From Lachnospiraceae bacterium (GTDB taxonomy: Bacteria > Bacillota > Clostridia > Lachnospirales > Lachnospiraceae), in contig JAILAD010000078.1 of NCBI GenBank assembly GCA_024681795.1, forward strand, positions 62,001 through 126,000: a DNA stretch of 64,000 nucleotides, given 5' to 3'. The notes under the pieces were generated by a model, which ran no database searches, was not told where the DNA came from, and saw nothing but the letters and a program-made list of their open reading frames with translations. The position numbers and the translations under genes are program-made. Shown here piece by piece: positions 32,852 to 41,682 of the stretch (position 1 is its first letter; every line of letters begins with the position of its first letter).

Positions 32852-34480
32852 TTATTCAACCGATACGATGTAGTAATAAATCGGCTGACCGCCGTACTGC
32901 ATTTCGATATCTACCGAAGGAAATGCTTCTTCGATGCGTGCCTGAAGCATTTTTGCGTCTTTTTCGGAAACGTCGCTTCCGTAATAAACGCTGATTAATT
33001 CGCTGCCATCATCTGCAAGCGCCTGAATCATTTCCAGAGTAACGTCATCACGCTGTTTACCGACTGAAAGAATTCCGTGATCGCCGATTCCCATGAAGTC
33101 ATCCTGATGAATTTCGTGATTGTCAATTACGGTATCTCTTACGGCATATGTAACCTGGCCTGTCTTGACATTTGAAATGCCCTCGTTCATCTGGGACTCA
33201 TTCTCTTCGGCTTCCATCTCGGCCATGAAATTAATGACAGCGGTAATTCCCTGCGGAACGGTCTTGGTGGGGATTACGACAATCTGTTTATCCGATGTTA
33301 AATCCCTTGCCTGATTTGCCGCCATGATAATGTTTTTGTTATTCGGAAGAATGAAAATGGTTTCCGCATTTACATTCTCAATTGCATTCAGCATATCTTC
33401 CGTGGAAGGATTCATGGTCTGGCCGCCCGAAATAATGTAATCCACTCCTAGTGATGTGAAGATCTCGTTGATTCCTTCTCCTACGGAAACGGCGATGAAA
33501 CCGTATTTCTTTCTGGGTTCCGTTTTTTTCGGAACGGAAACGGAAGGAGCCGTTCCGGAGCTTTTTAATTTCAGATTCTGAATCTGGATTCCGTTCAGAT
33601 CACCGTATTTTAAGCCCTTTTGAAGAGGAAGTCCGGGATCGTTTGTATTTAAAGAGATTTTAACGGTATCGTTTTCAACGGTAAGGGTAATGGAATCACC
33701 GATGGTTTCCAGGTAATCCTTTAAATCGATCTCGTTCTTAACGTTGAAATTTTTGCTTAAAAGAACCTCAAATTCAGCACTGTAAGTGAATTTCAGTTCT
33801 TCTTTAACCGGTTCTTTTTCTTTCTTTTTGGAAGAGGTATTGAAGGAAAAATCGATTTCCTTGCCGCAGAATGCATCATAAGCACCCTTTAAGCATTCCA
33901 GCAAACCCTGTCCGCCGGAGTCAACCACACCTGCTTCTTTTAATACGGGTAATAAATCGGGAGTTGTAAGAAGTACTCTCTGGGCTTCATCCACAATCCC
34001 TTTTAAGAATTCTTCGAGATCCTCGGTGCCGGAAGCATGAAGTTCTTCTGCTTTTTTTGCCACTCCGGCAGCTACGGTAAGAATGGTACCTTCTTTCGGA
34101 ACCATAACCGCTTTATATGCGGTTTTAACGGCCTTCTGACAAGCTTCGTCAAGAATGGCCACATCCAATTCGTCATAATTTGAAGCAATTTTGGTAAAAC
34201 CTCTGATAAGCTGACTTAAAATAACACCGGAGTTTCCTCTTGCACCTCTTAAAGAACCGCTTGATACGGCCTTGCAGACGGTCTGCATATTTACATCGGT
34301 TACTCCGTTTAATTCTTTCGCTGCGGAAAGAATCGTCAGGGTCATGTTTGTACCGGTATCACCGTCCGGCACGGGGAATACATTCAATTCGTTAATGTAT
34401 TCTTTGTTGTTTTCAAGATACTTTGCTCCTGCAAGAAACATTTTTGCCAAAAGATCGGCAGAAATTACTTTTGCTGACAT
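32852..34480 (-). CDS. DhaL/DegV-type kinase domain protein (FakA/YloV family)
   Basis: A 542-residue protein of the YloV family. Residues about 1-205 are a DhaL nucleotide-binding domain (NVFPVPDGDTGTNMTLTI, with the Mg-binding aspartates, and LRGARGNSGVILSQL). A central domain and a C-terminal domain (IIMAANQARDLTSDKQIVVIPT ... YGSDVSEKDAKMLQARIEEAFP) complete the family architecture. In Staphylococcus, FakA phosphorylates fatty acids held by FakB (DegV) proteins; no fakB is in this window. The neighbouring Asp23 gene is a conserved partner. Confidence 0.9.
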   Translation of the reverse strand: MSAKVISADLLAKMFLAGAKYLENNKEYINELNVFPVPDGDTGTNMTLTILSAAKELNGVTDVNMQTVCKAVSSGSLRGARGNSGVILSQLIRGFTKIASNYDELDVAILDEACQKAVKTAYKAVMVPKEGTILTVAAGVAKKAEELHASGTEDLEEFLKGIVDEAQRVLLTTPDLLPVLKEAGVVDSGGQGLLECLKGAYDAFCGKEIDFSFNTSSKKKEKEPVKEELKFTYSAEFEVLLSKNFNVKNEIDLKDYLETIGDSITLTVENDTVKISLNTNDPGLPLQKGLKYGDLNGIQIQNLKLKSSGTAPSVSVPKKTEPRKKYGFIAVSVGEGINEIFTSLGVDYIISGGQTMNPSTEDMLNAIENVNAETIFILPNNKNIIMAANQARDLTSDKQIVVIPTKTVPQGITAVINFMAEMEAEENESQMNEGISNVKTGQVTYAVRDTVIDNHEIHQDDFMGIGDHGILSVGKQRDDVTLEMIQALADDGSELISVYYGSDVSEKDAKMLQARIEEAFPSVDIEMQYGGQPIYYYIVSVE

Positions 34481-34498
34481 CAGTTACTATCTCCTTTA

Positions 34499-34855
34499 TT
34501 ATTCTACCACTTTAACCCCTTCAATATAGACATTTACCCGTTCTACATCGAGGCCGGCGAATTGCTCAACTTTGTATTTTACTTCACTCATTAAGTTGTT
34601 TGCAACCGGGATGATGCTGCACCCGAAAGCGACGATAATATGAAGATTAATGGTCACTTTATTGTTTTCGCAGGAAACAAGAATTCCCTTGCTCATGCTG
34701 TCTTTTTTCAAAAGACCGACAAAGCCGTCTCTCATATTAACGGCAGCCATACCTACAACTCCGTAGCATTCCAAAGCCACGTTTCCGGCGAAATTTGCGA
34801 TTACATTGTTGTCGATGACAATACTGCCCATATGTGTATCCATAGAATTCTTCAT
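34499..34855 (-). CDS. Asp23/Gls24 family envelope stress protein (YloU-like)
   Basis: A 118-residue protein from the ATG at 34855, preceded by AAGGAGG at spacing 8; the GTG at 34876 is rejected because it lies before that site. Family blocks: GSIVIDNNVIANFAGNVALECYGVVG and NLHIIVAFGCSIIPVANNLMSEVKYKVEQF. Asp23 proteins are small cytoplasmic proteins tied to envelope homeostasis. It forms a two-gene unit with the DhaL kinase, as in Bacillus yloU-yloV, and is divergent from rpmB (as in Bacillus). Confidence 0.93.
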   Translation of the reverse strand: MKNSMDTHMGSIVIDNNVIANFAGNVALECYGVVGMAAVNMRDGFVGLLKKDSMSKGILVSCENNKVTINLHIIVAFGCSIIPVANNLMSEVKYKVEQFAGLDVERVNVYIEGVKVVE

Positions 34856-34889
34856 AGACAAAGCCTCCTTAAACACAAAATTCTAATAT

Positions 34890-34918
34890 ATTATAACCTC
34901 TTTTCATAAAAAATGAAA
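34890..34918 (-). promoter_or_regulatory. putative promoter of the Asp23-DhaL kinase unit
   Basis: Minus strand: TATAAT (34890-34895) with a weak TTTCAT (34913-34918) 17 bases upstream. The spacer holds a TTTCAT-N5-ATGAAA inverted repeat. Confidence 0.45.
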
Positions 34919-34934
34919 GCATTTTATTTTTTAC

Positions 34935-34963
34935 TTGCATTCCTTTTTGTAATCTGTTAAAAT
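34935..34963 (+). promoter_or_regulatory. rpmB promoter
   Basis: TTGCAT (34935-34940), 17-base spacer, TAAAAT (34958-34963), about 50 bases before the rpmB ATG. The leader then carries AAGGAGGTG immediately upstream of the start. Confidence 0.65.
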
Positions 34964-35014
34964 ACAAACGTTGCGAGTTTTTGCAATGAAGTATGTCCTA
35001 AGGAGGTGTAAGAA

Positions 35015-35200
35015 ATGGCAAAATGTGATATTTGCGAAAAGAGCGTTCATTTCGGTAATAATGTAAGTCACTCCCATAGACGTTCCAATCATATTTGGAA
35101 TTCAAATATCAGAAAGGTTAGATGCAAAGTTAACGGCGGCACCCAGACTCTTCATGTTTGCACCAGATGCTTAAAGTCTAACAGAGTTGAGAGAGCATAA
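35015..35200 (+). CDS. rpmB: 50S ribosomal protein L28 (zinc-binding form)
   Basis: A 61-residue L28 of the C+ type: Cys4 and Cys7 (AKCDICEKS) and a second pair, HVCTRCLKS, near the end can hold zinc. The core NNVSHSHRRSNHIWNSNIRKV is typical. Start has a strong AAGGAGGTG site. It is divergently transcribed from Asp23-DhaL kinase, the same arrangement as in Bacillus, and ends at a clear terminator. Confidence 0.97.
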   Translation: MAKCDICEKSVHFGNNVSHSHRRSNHIWNSNIRKVRCKVNGGTQTLHVCTRCLKSNRVERA

Positions 35201-35252
35201 TTTATTATTTCGAATTTGAATCCGTTTGCTTCTTTTTAAAGAAGCTTGCTAT

Positions 35253-35280
35253 AAAAAAAGAACCTTTCGGTTCTTTTTTT
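35253..35280. terminator. bidirectional terminator between rpmB and gerW
   Basis: AAAAAAAGAACC and GGTTCTTTTTTT form a symmetric hairpin with T-runs in both directions, ending rpmB on plus and gerW on minus. Confidence 0.9.
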
Positions 35281-35348
35281 ATTTTATTTATGTTTTTCTT
35301 TGTTACACTTCTTCTCTTTCTCTGTTATACGTTTATATACTTTTTCAA

Positions 35349-35744
35349 TTACTCTTCTTCATCTTTGAAGGCAATCTTCTTCGCTTCATCATCGTCAATC
35401 TTGGAAGGATTTCCTTTTTCCTTGAAACGGTCTACCAGATCCGGAATCAGATCGATAATCTTGGTCATGGTATCCTGATTCTTGATATTTACAAGTTTGG
35501 TTCTTCCCTGATGGATAACAAGTACGGCGGAAGGCTGTAATTTGGCTCCCATACCGCCGCATCCGCCGCCGGATTTCTCTCCGTTGGCACTACCCGCTCC
35601 GATTCCGAAAGAAACGTCAACAAGCGGTACGATGATTGTATCGTCGATATGTGTTGCTTCGCCGACAACGGTTTTGGAAGAAAGGAATCCGTCCATTCCG
35701 TTTAATAACGAATCAACTACTGCGTTAAAATTGGTATCAGCCAT
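35349..35744 (-). CDS. GerW family sporulation protein (YtfJ)
   Basis: A 131-residue YtfJ/GerW protein. Family blocks: VVGEATHIDDTIIVPLVDVSFGIGAGS, the Gly-rich SGGGCGGMGAKLQPSAVLVI, and DLIPDLVDRFKEKG. GerW is needed for normal spore germination in Bacillus, so its presence hints that the host belongs to a spore-forming lineage, though many non-sporulating Lachnospiraceae keep it. It overlaps the DUF2953 gene by 8 bases, a common pairing. Confidence 0.92.
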   Translation of the reverse strand: MADTNFNAVVDSLLNGMDGFLSSKTVVGEATHIDDTIIVPLVDVSFGIGAGSANGEKSGGGCGGMGAKLQPSAVLVIHQGRTKLVNIKNQDTMTKIIDLIPDLVDRFKEKGNPSKIDDDEAKKIAFKDEEE

Positions 35745-36732
35745 GTTTTTTACCCTCCCGTGTAAATAACTTAATCATTTTTCTTACATGCTTATTCAGG
35801 TATGCCCTAATAGCATAGAATGCAAGGACACATAATTGGAAATGCCCTTTGATATATGCGTTTCCTTCGATGATTTTTTGATCAAAATCCGCATCAAAAC
35901 GAATTTGCTTGCGGAAATACGGATAAATCATACTGTATATTGCAATTGCATTTGCGGTGTCCGCAGGGTCGTCAGCTCCGTAATGTAACGTGATACGAAC
36001 TTTTCTCGGACGTATATGCTTAAAAATTCCGATTAAGGTTTTCTTCACCATTTTAAATGCAGGTTCCATGCTTTTATAGTGAAGAACTTTATAATAATAC
36101 CGGATCATCCTGGAATAATACCGGGCTTTTTTCCGGAACTCATTTACGCTCCGTTTAAGATTATACCATTTTTCCCTTAGTTTGGAAATTATATTTTCGA
36201 TATGGTCAAAAAATTCATCCACTACGGATTTCGGACTTTCGGGCGGAAGTTCTTTCGCCATAAATTCGTCGATTTCTTCTTTGCCCGGGCCGAAATCCTC
36301 TTCCGTTATCTCTTCTTCATTTTCTTTCTCTTTGGTATAAGCCGATTCGTCTGATTCTCCGGCTTCGTCTCCTTCATTTGGAGATTCCGTGCTTCCTTCG
36401 GCGACTTCCCCGGATGAATCGAAAAAATCATCCGGTATTTCATCGGTGTCTGAAAGCTCTTCCTCCGGTTCTTCGGAAAAATTATTTTCATAAACTTTAA
36501 TCCAGAGAACTTTTGCAACCAACAGGGGATTTCCGTCTTCAAACGTAAAAATCACTCTTACAAAATGAAAAAGAAAACTCAGAACGGCTTTTGCCTTGAA
36601 TTTTTCATGATAATCGGCTTCGATTTTATATTTGAAAGGCCATATCAGTACCAGCAGAATGATGAAAAGAATCAGTCCGATGATGCCGAGCAGAACGAAG
36701 CCGATGATTTTTAAAATATTTAAAAAGATCAT
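35737..36732 (-). CDS. DUF2953 domain membrane protein
   Basis: A 331-residue protein. An N-terminal membrane helix (about 5-33, IIGFVLLGIIGLILFIILLV) and the following YKIEADYHEKFKAKAVLSFLFHFVRVIF are typical of DUF2953. A strongly acidic, Ser/Glu-rich insert (about 88-150) separates it from a basic C-terminal half with ITLHYGADDPADTANAIAIYSMIYPYF. DUF2953 genes commonly neighbour gerW/ytfJ in spore formers. Function unknown; membrane location likely. Confidence 0.9.
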   Translation of the reverse strand: MIFLNILKIIGFVLLGIIGLILFIILLVLIWPFKYKIEADYHEKFKAKAVLSFLFHFVRVIFTFEDGNPLLVAKVLWIKVYENNFSEEPEEELSDTDEIPDDFFDSSGEVAEGSTESPNEGDEAGESDESAYTKEKENEEEITEEDFGPGKEEIDEFMAKELPPESPKSVVDEFFDHIENIISKLREKWYNLKRSVNEFRKKARYYSRMIRYYYKVLHYKSMEPAFKMVKKTLIGIFKHIRPRKVRITLHYGADDPADTANAIAIYSMIYPYFRKQIRFDADFDQKIIEGNAYIKGHFQLCVLAFYAIRAYLNKHVRKMIKLFTREGKKHG

Positions 36733-37148
36733 TGATTCATCCTGCTTTCCGAAGATTCTTCTTCGTTTTCTCCATCGTTCCGCGGCTTTACGATTGTGAA
36801 GGAAGATACCTCGGAAAAACGTTCAACCGGTTCCCGGGAGTTTAAATAATATTCTCTGTAATTCAGATCGGGATCGGATTTATAAGTGCTTTCTATCATA
36901 CTCCGCAGAATTGCAATCGCATTTTCCTCACTGGATGCAAAACCTGTAACAATCGGTCTGTGATGATGAAAGTACGGATAATCCAGATTTTTAATATCCG
37001 TAAATTCCATCCTTTCCCCGTTTTCGGGAAAATAGACACAAAAAAGAGGCAAGCGATAGATTTTCCGTTTGCTGAATGGAAAGAGTTTCTTTTTATGAAG
37101 CAGCTTGTTGCTTTTTTCGTCAAGATATAAATTTGTAGTAAATCGCAT
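36729..37148 (-). CDS. small hypothetical protein
   Basis: A 139-residue protein with no recognised domain. It has a basic N-terminus with KLLHKKKLFPFSKRKIYRLPLF, a central HHHRPIVTGFASSEENAIAI block and a charged C-terminus. No membrane helix. It overlaps DUF2953 by 4 bases, so it is co-translated with it and gerW. Coding is supported by the length, codon usage and overlap. Confidence 0.75.
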   Translation of the reverse strand: MRFTTNLYLDEKSNKLLHKKKLFPFSKRKIYRLPLFCVYFPENGERMEFTDIKNLDYPYFHHHRPIVTGFASSEENAIAILRSMIESTYKSDPDLNYREYYLNSREPVERFSEVSSFTIVKPRNDGENEEESSESRMNQ

Positions 37149-37192
37149 AAGAATAAATGTACTTCCCGGTGAATGTGAATAAAACCGTTAAG

Positions 37193-37220
37193 AAAAAAGC
37201 CCATATGAAATGGGCTTTTT
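37193..37220 (-). terminator. terminator after the CheY-like gene
   Basis: AAAAAGCCCAT pairs with ATGGGCTTTTT (11 bp) around 5 bases and runs into TTTT on the minus strand, 11 bases past the stop codon. It closes the zapA-to-CheY gene run. Confidence 0.88.
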
Positions 37221-37230
37221 GAAAATCTTA

Positions 37231-37590
37231 TTATTTGCTTAATTTGTCAACCATCTTCAAAATTGCGTCTGCATCAAAAGGTTTTGTTACAAATTCGGAA
37301 GCCCCAAGCTTAATCGCATCCATCATTTTATTCTGCTGACCTGCTGCTGTAACCATTATTACTTTAGCATCCTGATCGTCTTCCCGGATATTCTTTAAAG
37401 ATTCGAGTCCGTCCATTATCGGCATCGTAATATCCATGGTAACAACCTGGGGAGAAAACTCTTTGAATTTGTTTACACCATCCAGTCCGTCTACGGCTTC
37501 GGCCACGATTTCGTGTCCGGCGCCTTCCAAAATACCTCTTAAGATTTTTCTGGATGTTCTGGAATCATCTACAATTAAAATTCTTGCCAT
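37231..37590 (-). CDS. CheY-like response regulator (single receiver domain)
   Basis: A 119-residue receiver domain from the ATG at 37590; an in-frame codon at 37611 lies inside the upstream gene. Phosphorylation site and acidic pocket: ILIVDDSRTSRK, the phospho-acceptor Asp in VVTMDITMPIMDGLES, Thr in VMVTAAG, and Lys in FVTKPFDADAIL. No output domain. It is paired with a CheX-domain protein, a family of phospho-CheY phosphatases. No kinase is nearby, so its input is not seen here. Confidence 0.93.
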   Translation of the reverse strand: MARILIVDDSRTSRKILRGILEGAGHEIVAEAVDGLDGVNKFKEFSPQVVTMDITMPIMDGLESLKNIREDDQDAKVIMVTAAGQQNKMMDAIKLGASEFVTKPFDADAILKMVDKLSK

Positions 37591-37591
37591 T

Positions 37592-38488
37592 TTAGTTCGC
37601 CCCCTCAACAATCAGTTTCTCATTGAAAACGGAAATTAAATTAATTTTCTCACCCTGAATATATACCGGAATCATACACATCCGGTCAGCCGTCAGCGTA
37701 ACGGCGGTGTCTTCGTACTGCGGAGGAAGCATATCTACGTTAAATTTCGGTGAACAGCCGGATGCAAACATGCCGTTTACACAGTTAATGAATTCCGCAC
37801 ATGCATCCAATGCATCCGCATCGACTTTTTCAAACTCTTCTCCTGCAAATTTATTGGCTACTTTTAAAAGATTATTGCCTTCTGCCACAAAACAAAGGGA
37901 TGCATCCGCGTCACCCGTAATGTGCTGGAGTGCATAACCGTCAGCGGAAAGCTCAGCGACGAAACCGGCTTTGTCAATATAAAGATCGTTGTCAATCAAA
38001 CGAGTCAGTGTTTTGATAAACACTAAAATCTGTTCTTTCTGATATTCATCAAGCCCGAGCGGCAAAAACAAAGGAATTGCAAGGTCTGCCTCTCCGCTTT
38101 TCAAACGGTCCATTTCAGTCTGGGTAAAATTCAGTTCCTTCTGGAAATCTTCGTAACAGGATTCGATTTCTTCAACCGTCATAAGATTTTCATTCGTAAT
38201 TTCCTGCACAAAGGATAAATATAAATTTCCCTGCATTCCGAGAAGTCTTCCGACCTGCTCGTTTGTCAGATATCCTTTTTCAACGGCAATGTCTCCGAAT
38301 CTCTTATCCAGCATGGACTGAAGTTTGTTGACTTCGTCCGCCTGCTCGATTGTCATCAGCTTTTCGGATACTGCAATCAAACCAAGTTTTACACGAACCT
38401 TTTTCTGCGCTTCATACACTTTGGTCAGCTGCTCGGAATTCAGTTTTCCGATTTGCTTTAAATAGTTACCAAATAAAATATGAATCAT
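37592..38488 (-). CDS. CheX-like domain protein with GspE-N-like N-terminal half
   Basis: A 298-residue protein from the ATG at 38488 (GGAGG upstream); 30 further in-frame codons upstream are rejected. Residues about 5-120 contain two helical repeats of the GspE/T2SS N-terminal type (LNSEQLTKVYEAQKKVRVKLG, YLTNEQVGRLLGMQGNLYL). Residues about 150-298 match CheX/FliY phosphatase folds (ALDACAEFINCVNGMFAS, with the E-x-x-N motif). It is one base from the CheY gene, so the pair probably acts together: CheX domains dephosphorylate CheY. The link to cell envelope genes upstream is unexplained. Confidence 0.8.
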   Translation of the reverse strand: MIHILFGNYLKQIGKLNSEQLTKVYEAQKKVRVKLGLIAVSEKLMTIEQADEVNKLQSMLDKRFGDIAVEKGYLTNEQVGRLLGMQGNLYLSFVQEITNENLMTVEEIESCYEDFQKELNFTQTEMDRLKSGEADLAIPLFLPLGLDEYQKEQILVFIKTLTRLIDNDLYIDKAGFVAELSADGYALQHITGDADASLCFVAEGNNLLKVANKFAGEEFEKVDADALDACAEFINCVNGMFASGCSPKFNVDMLPPQYEDTAVTLTADRMCMIPVYIQGEKINLISVFNEKLIVEGAN

Positions 38489-38555
38489 TTGAAATACCTC
38501 CGAATATTTATAATAACCCCAACAATAATATACAAAAAATCCGTAAAAAGTGCAA

Positions 38556-40019
38556 CTATTCTTGTGCTTTTTCTTCAAAATAGCAGTCGAACAGACGCTT
38601 TGCTATCGGAACGGCATAGGTCCCGCCTGTTCCGGCACCTTCAATAATGATTGTAACCGCTATTTCGGGATCTTCATAAGGTGCAAAACCGGTAAACCAT
38701 GCATGTGAGGAATTTGTTGAGGATTCCGTTTCGGCCGAACCCGTCTTACCGGCCGAAGAATATTCGGCGCTCTTTAAAAAACTTCCCGTACCTGATGTTA
38801 TTACCGAATGCATATAATTCGAAACGACCATGGCATCCTGTTCGGAAACGAGTTTTTTGTATACGGTCGGATTATAGGTTTTTAATTCCGTACCCTGTGC
38901 ATTTTTTATCTGATCCACCAGCATGGGTTTCATCATAACACCGTTGTTTGCAATGCACGCGGTTATCATATTCAGGTGCATCGGAGTAATGACGGTTTTT
39001 CCCTGGCCGATACTGCCCTGTACCACGTCTCCGTCTTCCGCTTCCGCATTAATCGGAGTGTGGCTTTTTTTGTATTCGATATCCAACGGCAGTTCAGTAT
39101 CAAATAAGAGATTCTTCAATGTATTTCCGAATTCTTCACGGTCAACATTCATGGCGATATTTGCAAAAGAACAGTTACAGGAATTTGCAAAGGAGGCACG
39201 GAGACTTTGATATCCGTGAACGGTTCCGTGGTAGCAGGTAATCTTTCTTCCGTCATAATGATAGGAACCGTTACACTGGTAGCCGTAATTTTCATAATCC
39301 GAAGGATGTTCCTGTATATATTCGAGTAAATCCAGAATTTTAAAGGTGGAACCCGGAGGGTATAGTCCCTGCGTAGCCCGGTTTAAAAGAATCGACGAAT
39401 CTTCGTCGGAAATGATGTTCTCCCACTCGGCTTCAATTTCGTTCGGGTCAAAGCATGGTTTTGATACCATGGCAAGAATCCTTCCGGTTTTCACTTCGCT
39501 TACCACGATTGCACCTTTATAGAATCCGATTGATTTATAAGCGCACTGCTGAAGGGGAATATTCAGTGTCGTTACGATGGTATCGCCCCTGTCTTTCGAT
39601 CTTGTAATGTCATTGTCGACTTTTGTCGAAAGGGAGGAATTCGACGTAACCAGATTCATGTTCATGGTATTTTCAATACCTGTTTTTCCCATGGTGGAAA
39701 ATCCGACTACATGGGCAAACAAATCTCCGTACGGATACAGCCTGCTTTCGACGTTGCCGGAAACATTCGTTACGGCAAGTATCTGACCGTCGTTTGATTC
39801 GATGCTTCCGCGAATGTTCTGATGTGCCAAAAGCGCCTGCCTCGGATTATGGCTGTCGGAAATAATATCATAACTCTTTCCTTTCACGAAAAAGACGATA
39901 TTAAATATCAGAGCACAGAACATACAGATTAAAATCAGGCCCGTCCATAACTGCGGTGATTTTAACACGGAGATAAAATATTCTTTTTTCGAAGAAGTAT
40001 TCTTCCTGTTCTTTTTCAT
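38556..40019 (-). CDS. class B penicillin-binding protein (PbpA/FtsI-like transpeptidase)
   Basis: A 487-residue monofunctional PBP from the ATG at 40019. One membrane helix (about 25-46) anchors it. The transpeptidase keeps its three motifs: SxxK with Ser224 (PGSTFK), SxN at 280-282 (SCN), and KTG at 425-427 (AGKTGSAE). The N-terminal dimerisation region is short, more like actinobacterial PbpA than a full PBP2. It follows an FtsW/RodA-type gene, its expected glycosyltransferase partner. A role in division, elongation or spore cortex synthesis cannot be decided from sequence. Confidence 0.9.
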   Translation of the reverse strand: MKKNRKNTSSKKEYFISVLKSPQLWTGLILICMFCALIFNIVFFVKGKSYDIISDSHNPRQALLAHQNIRGSIESNDGQILAVTNVSGNVESRLYPYGDLFAHVVGFSTMGKTGIENTMNMNLVTSNSSLSTKVDNDITRSKDRGDTIVTTLNIPLQQCAYKSIGFYKGAIVVSEVKTGRILAMVSKPCFDPNEIEAEWENIISDEDSSILLNRATQGLYPPGSTFKILDLLEYIQEHPSDYENYGYQCNGSYHYDGRKITCYHGTVHGYQSLRASFANSCNCSFANIAMNVDREEFGNTLKNLLFDTELPLDIEYKKSHTPINAEAEDGDVVQGSIGQGKTVITPMHLNMITACIANNGVMMKPMLVDQIKNAQGTELKTYNPTVYKKLVSEQDAMVVSNYMHSVITSGTGSFLKSAEYSSAGKTGSAETESSTNSSHAWFTGFAPYEDPEIAVTIIIEGAGTGGTYAVPIAKRLFDCYFEEKAQE

Positions 40020-40029
40020 ATTCGTTCGT

Positions 40030-41643
40030 TTACAGATCTTCAAAATTAAAATCGTTTATCATTTCTTCTTTTGACATGGGCGGTTCCTCCGTCACAGGTT
40101 CTAATTCGGATTCTATCACTTCCGCTTCGTCATATTCATCGGGAAGTTCATAGGACGGATTGCTCTCTTCGATGGTATAACTGCTTTTGGCAGTCTTTTC
40201 ATAAATTGTTACATCGTCATCGTCATTTTCATATTCTTCTTCCGGTTCTTCCTCTTCTTCCTCTTCTTCCGGTTCTTCCTCTTCTTCCGGTTCTTCCTCT
40301 TCTTCCAGTTCTTCCTCTTCCACGGTCTCTTTTGACAGATTCTTATAATCGAATTCCTTGACGTAAATACCCTGAATAATCGAGAACATCAAAACCGTTG
40401 CACAGAGAGAACTACCGCCCATGCTGATTAACGGCAGCGTAACTCCTGTTAACGGAATCAGTCTGGTTCCACCTCCGATTGTAACAAAAACCTGTACTGC
40501 AAAGCAAACCGCAAATCCGTATAAAAGGAGCTGATGAAAGAAGGATTTTACCCGAAAACTGTATCGGATGATATGAAGTGCCGTAAACAGATACAAAAGA
40601 ATCAACAGTACGGAAAAAAGCACTCCCATTTCCTCTCCGATAGCAGAAAAAATAAAGTCCTCTTCCACATACGGAATGGATTTCGGATATCCCTGGAAAA
40701 GTCCCATTCCGAACCAGCCTCCGGTTCCGATAGCAAACAGGGACTGCGATAACTGCCAGCCGGTATTTTCCACGTCTTCAAAGGGATTTAACCATGTATG
40801 AACACGGACTCTGACATGCGAAAATTCTTTGTACGCAAATGTAAAAGCACCGACGGATAAAACTGCTCCTGCCGGAAGAATAAAAGGTGAACGGCTGGCA
40901 CAGAAAATCATGAAAATCATGGTTACCAGATATATTCCTGCGCTTCCCAGGTCTCTGGATAATACAAGAATCATAATATGTACCAGCATAAAAAGAACCG
41001 CTAATACATATCTGGTCTTGTTCTTTTTCTGTGAAAGCATGGATGCCATAAAAAAGACAATGGAGATTTTTACGAATTCGGAAGGCTGGAAATTAAAGCC
41101 CCAGAGATCGATGTTAAGTTTTGAACCGTGCGTTACGGAACCGGTGATCCAAACGGCGGCCAAAGCAATGATACCGACCGCACAGTAAAGATACGGTGCA
41201 TTTCTCCATCCCTTGTTTTTAATATAAATGACCGGTACAAAAAGGGAAACAATCAATAAAACCACTGTTATGGAGAACTGCCGTAATGCATTCTCGAATG
41301 CAAGCCGTCCGAGAATGATAAACGAAACGTCCAGAAGAAAAAGCATATTGTTTAAAAGCAGACGGCTGATGGACGGATAAATCGTAAGATAAATCATCAT
41401 AATCGCAATCATGATGATTTCCTGGAATGCAAAGAAAAAGAAATATTTCAGGTCTTCCGACCGCATAAATAAAGTGATATATCCGACTGCATGGAATAAA
41501 ACGGCGATAATAAACTGAAAAGCATAGAAATGCCTGTGTTCTTCCGGATTTTTAAAGAAAAACACAATCACATTGGTTATCACATAAAAGAGAATGATTC
41601 CAACAAAAAGATAATTGGAAGTCTCCGAAATAAAGCTCGCCAT
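40030..41643 (-). CDS. FtsW/RodA/SpoVE family protein with acidic repeat tail
   Basis: A 537-residue SEDS peptidoglycan glycosyltransferase. About ten membrane helices span residues 10-415, with the family segments QPSEFVKISIVFF, SRDLGSAGIYLVTMIF and TGVTLPLISMGGSSL. A cytoplasmic tail of about 110 residues is almost pure Glu/Pro in one part (EEEELEEEEEPEEEEEPEEE) and unusual for the family. The downstream gene is its likely PBP partner. Which complex (FtsW-FtsI, RodA-PBP2, SpoVE-SpoVD) is not decided. Confidence 0.93.
   Translation of the reverse strand: MASFISETSNYLFVGIILFYVITNVIVFFFKNPEEHRHFYAFQFIIAVLFHAVGYITLFMRSEDLKYFFFFAFQEIIMIAIMMIYLTIYPSISRLLLNNMLFLLDVSFIILGRLAFENALRQFSITVVLLIVSLFVPVIYIKNKGWRNAPYLYCAVGIIALAAVWITGSVTHGSKLNIDLWGFNFQPSEFVKISIVFFMASMLSQKKNKTRYVLAVLFMLVHIMILVLSRDLGSAGIYLVTMIFMIFCASRSPFILPAGAVLSVGAFTFAYKEFSHVRVRVHTWLNPFEDVENTGWQLSQSLFAIGTGGWFGMGLFQGYPKSIPYVEEDFIFSAIGEEMGVLFSVLLILLYLFTALHIIRYSFRVKSFFHQLLLYGFAVCFAVQVFVTIGGGTRLIPLTGVTLPLISMGGSSLCATVLMFSIIQGIYVKEFDYKNLSKETVEEEELEEEEEPEEEEEPEEEEEEEEPEEEYENDDDDVTIYEKTAKSSYTIEESNPSYELPDEYDEAEVIESELEPVTEEPPMSKEEMINDFNFEDL
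40243..40318. repeat. 18-base tandem repeat encoding the Glu-Pro tail of the FtsW/RodA protein
   Basis: The plus strand repeats CGGTTCTTCCTCTTCTTC about three times with shorter variants around it, in frame with the SEDS gene and encoding EEPEEE units. Copy number could vary without breaking the frame. Confidence 0.75.
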
Positions 41644-41682
41644 TAAAGTATCCCCTGCGTATTTAGTGGGTTTCAGGGTTGC

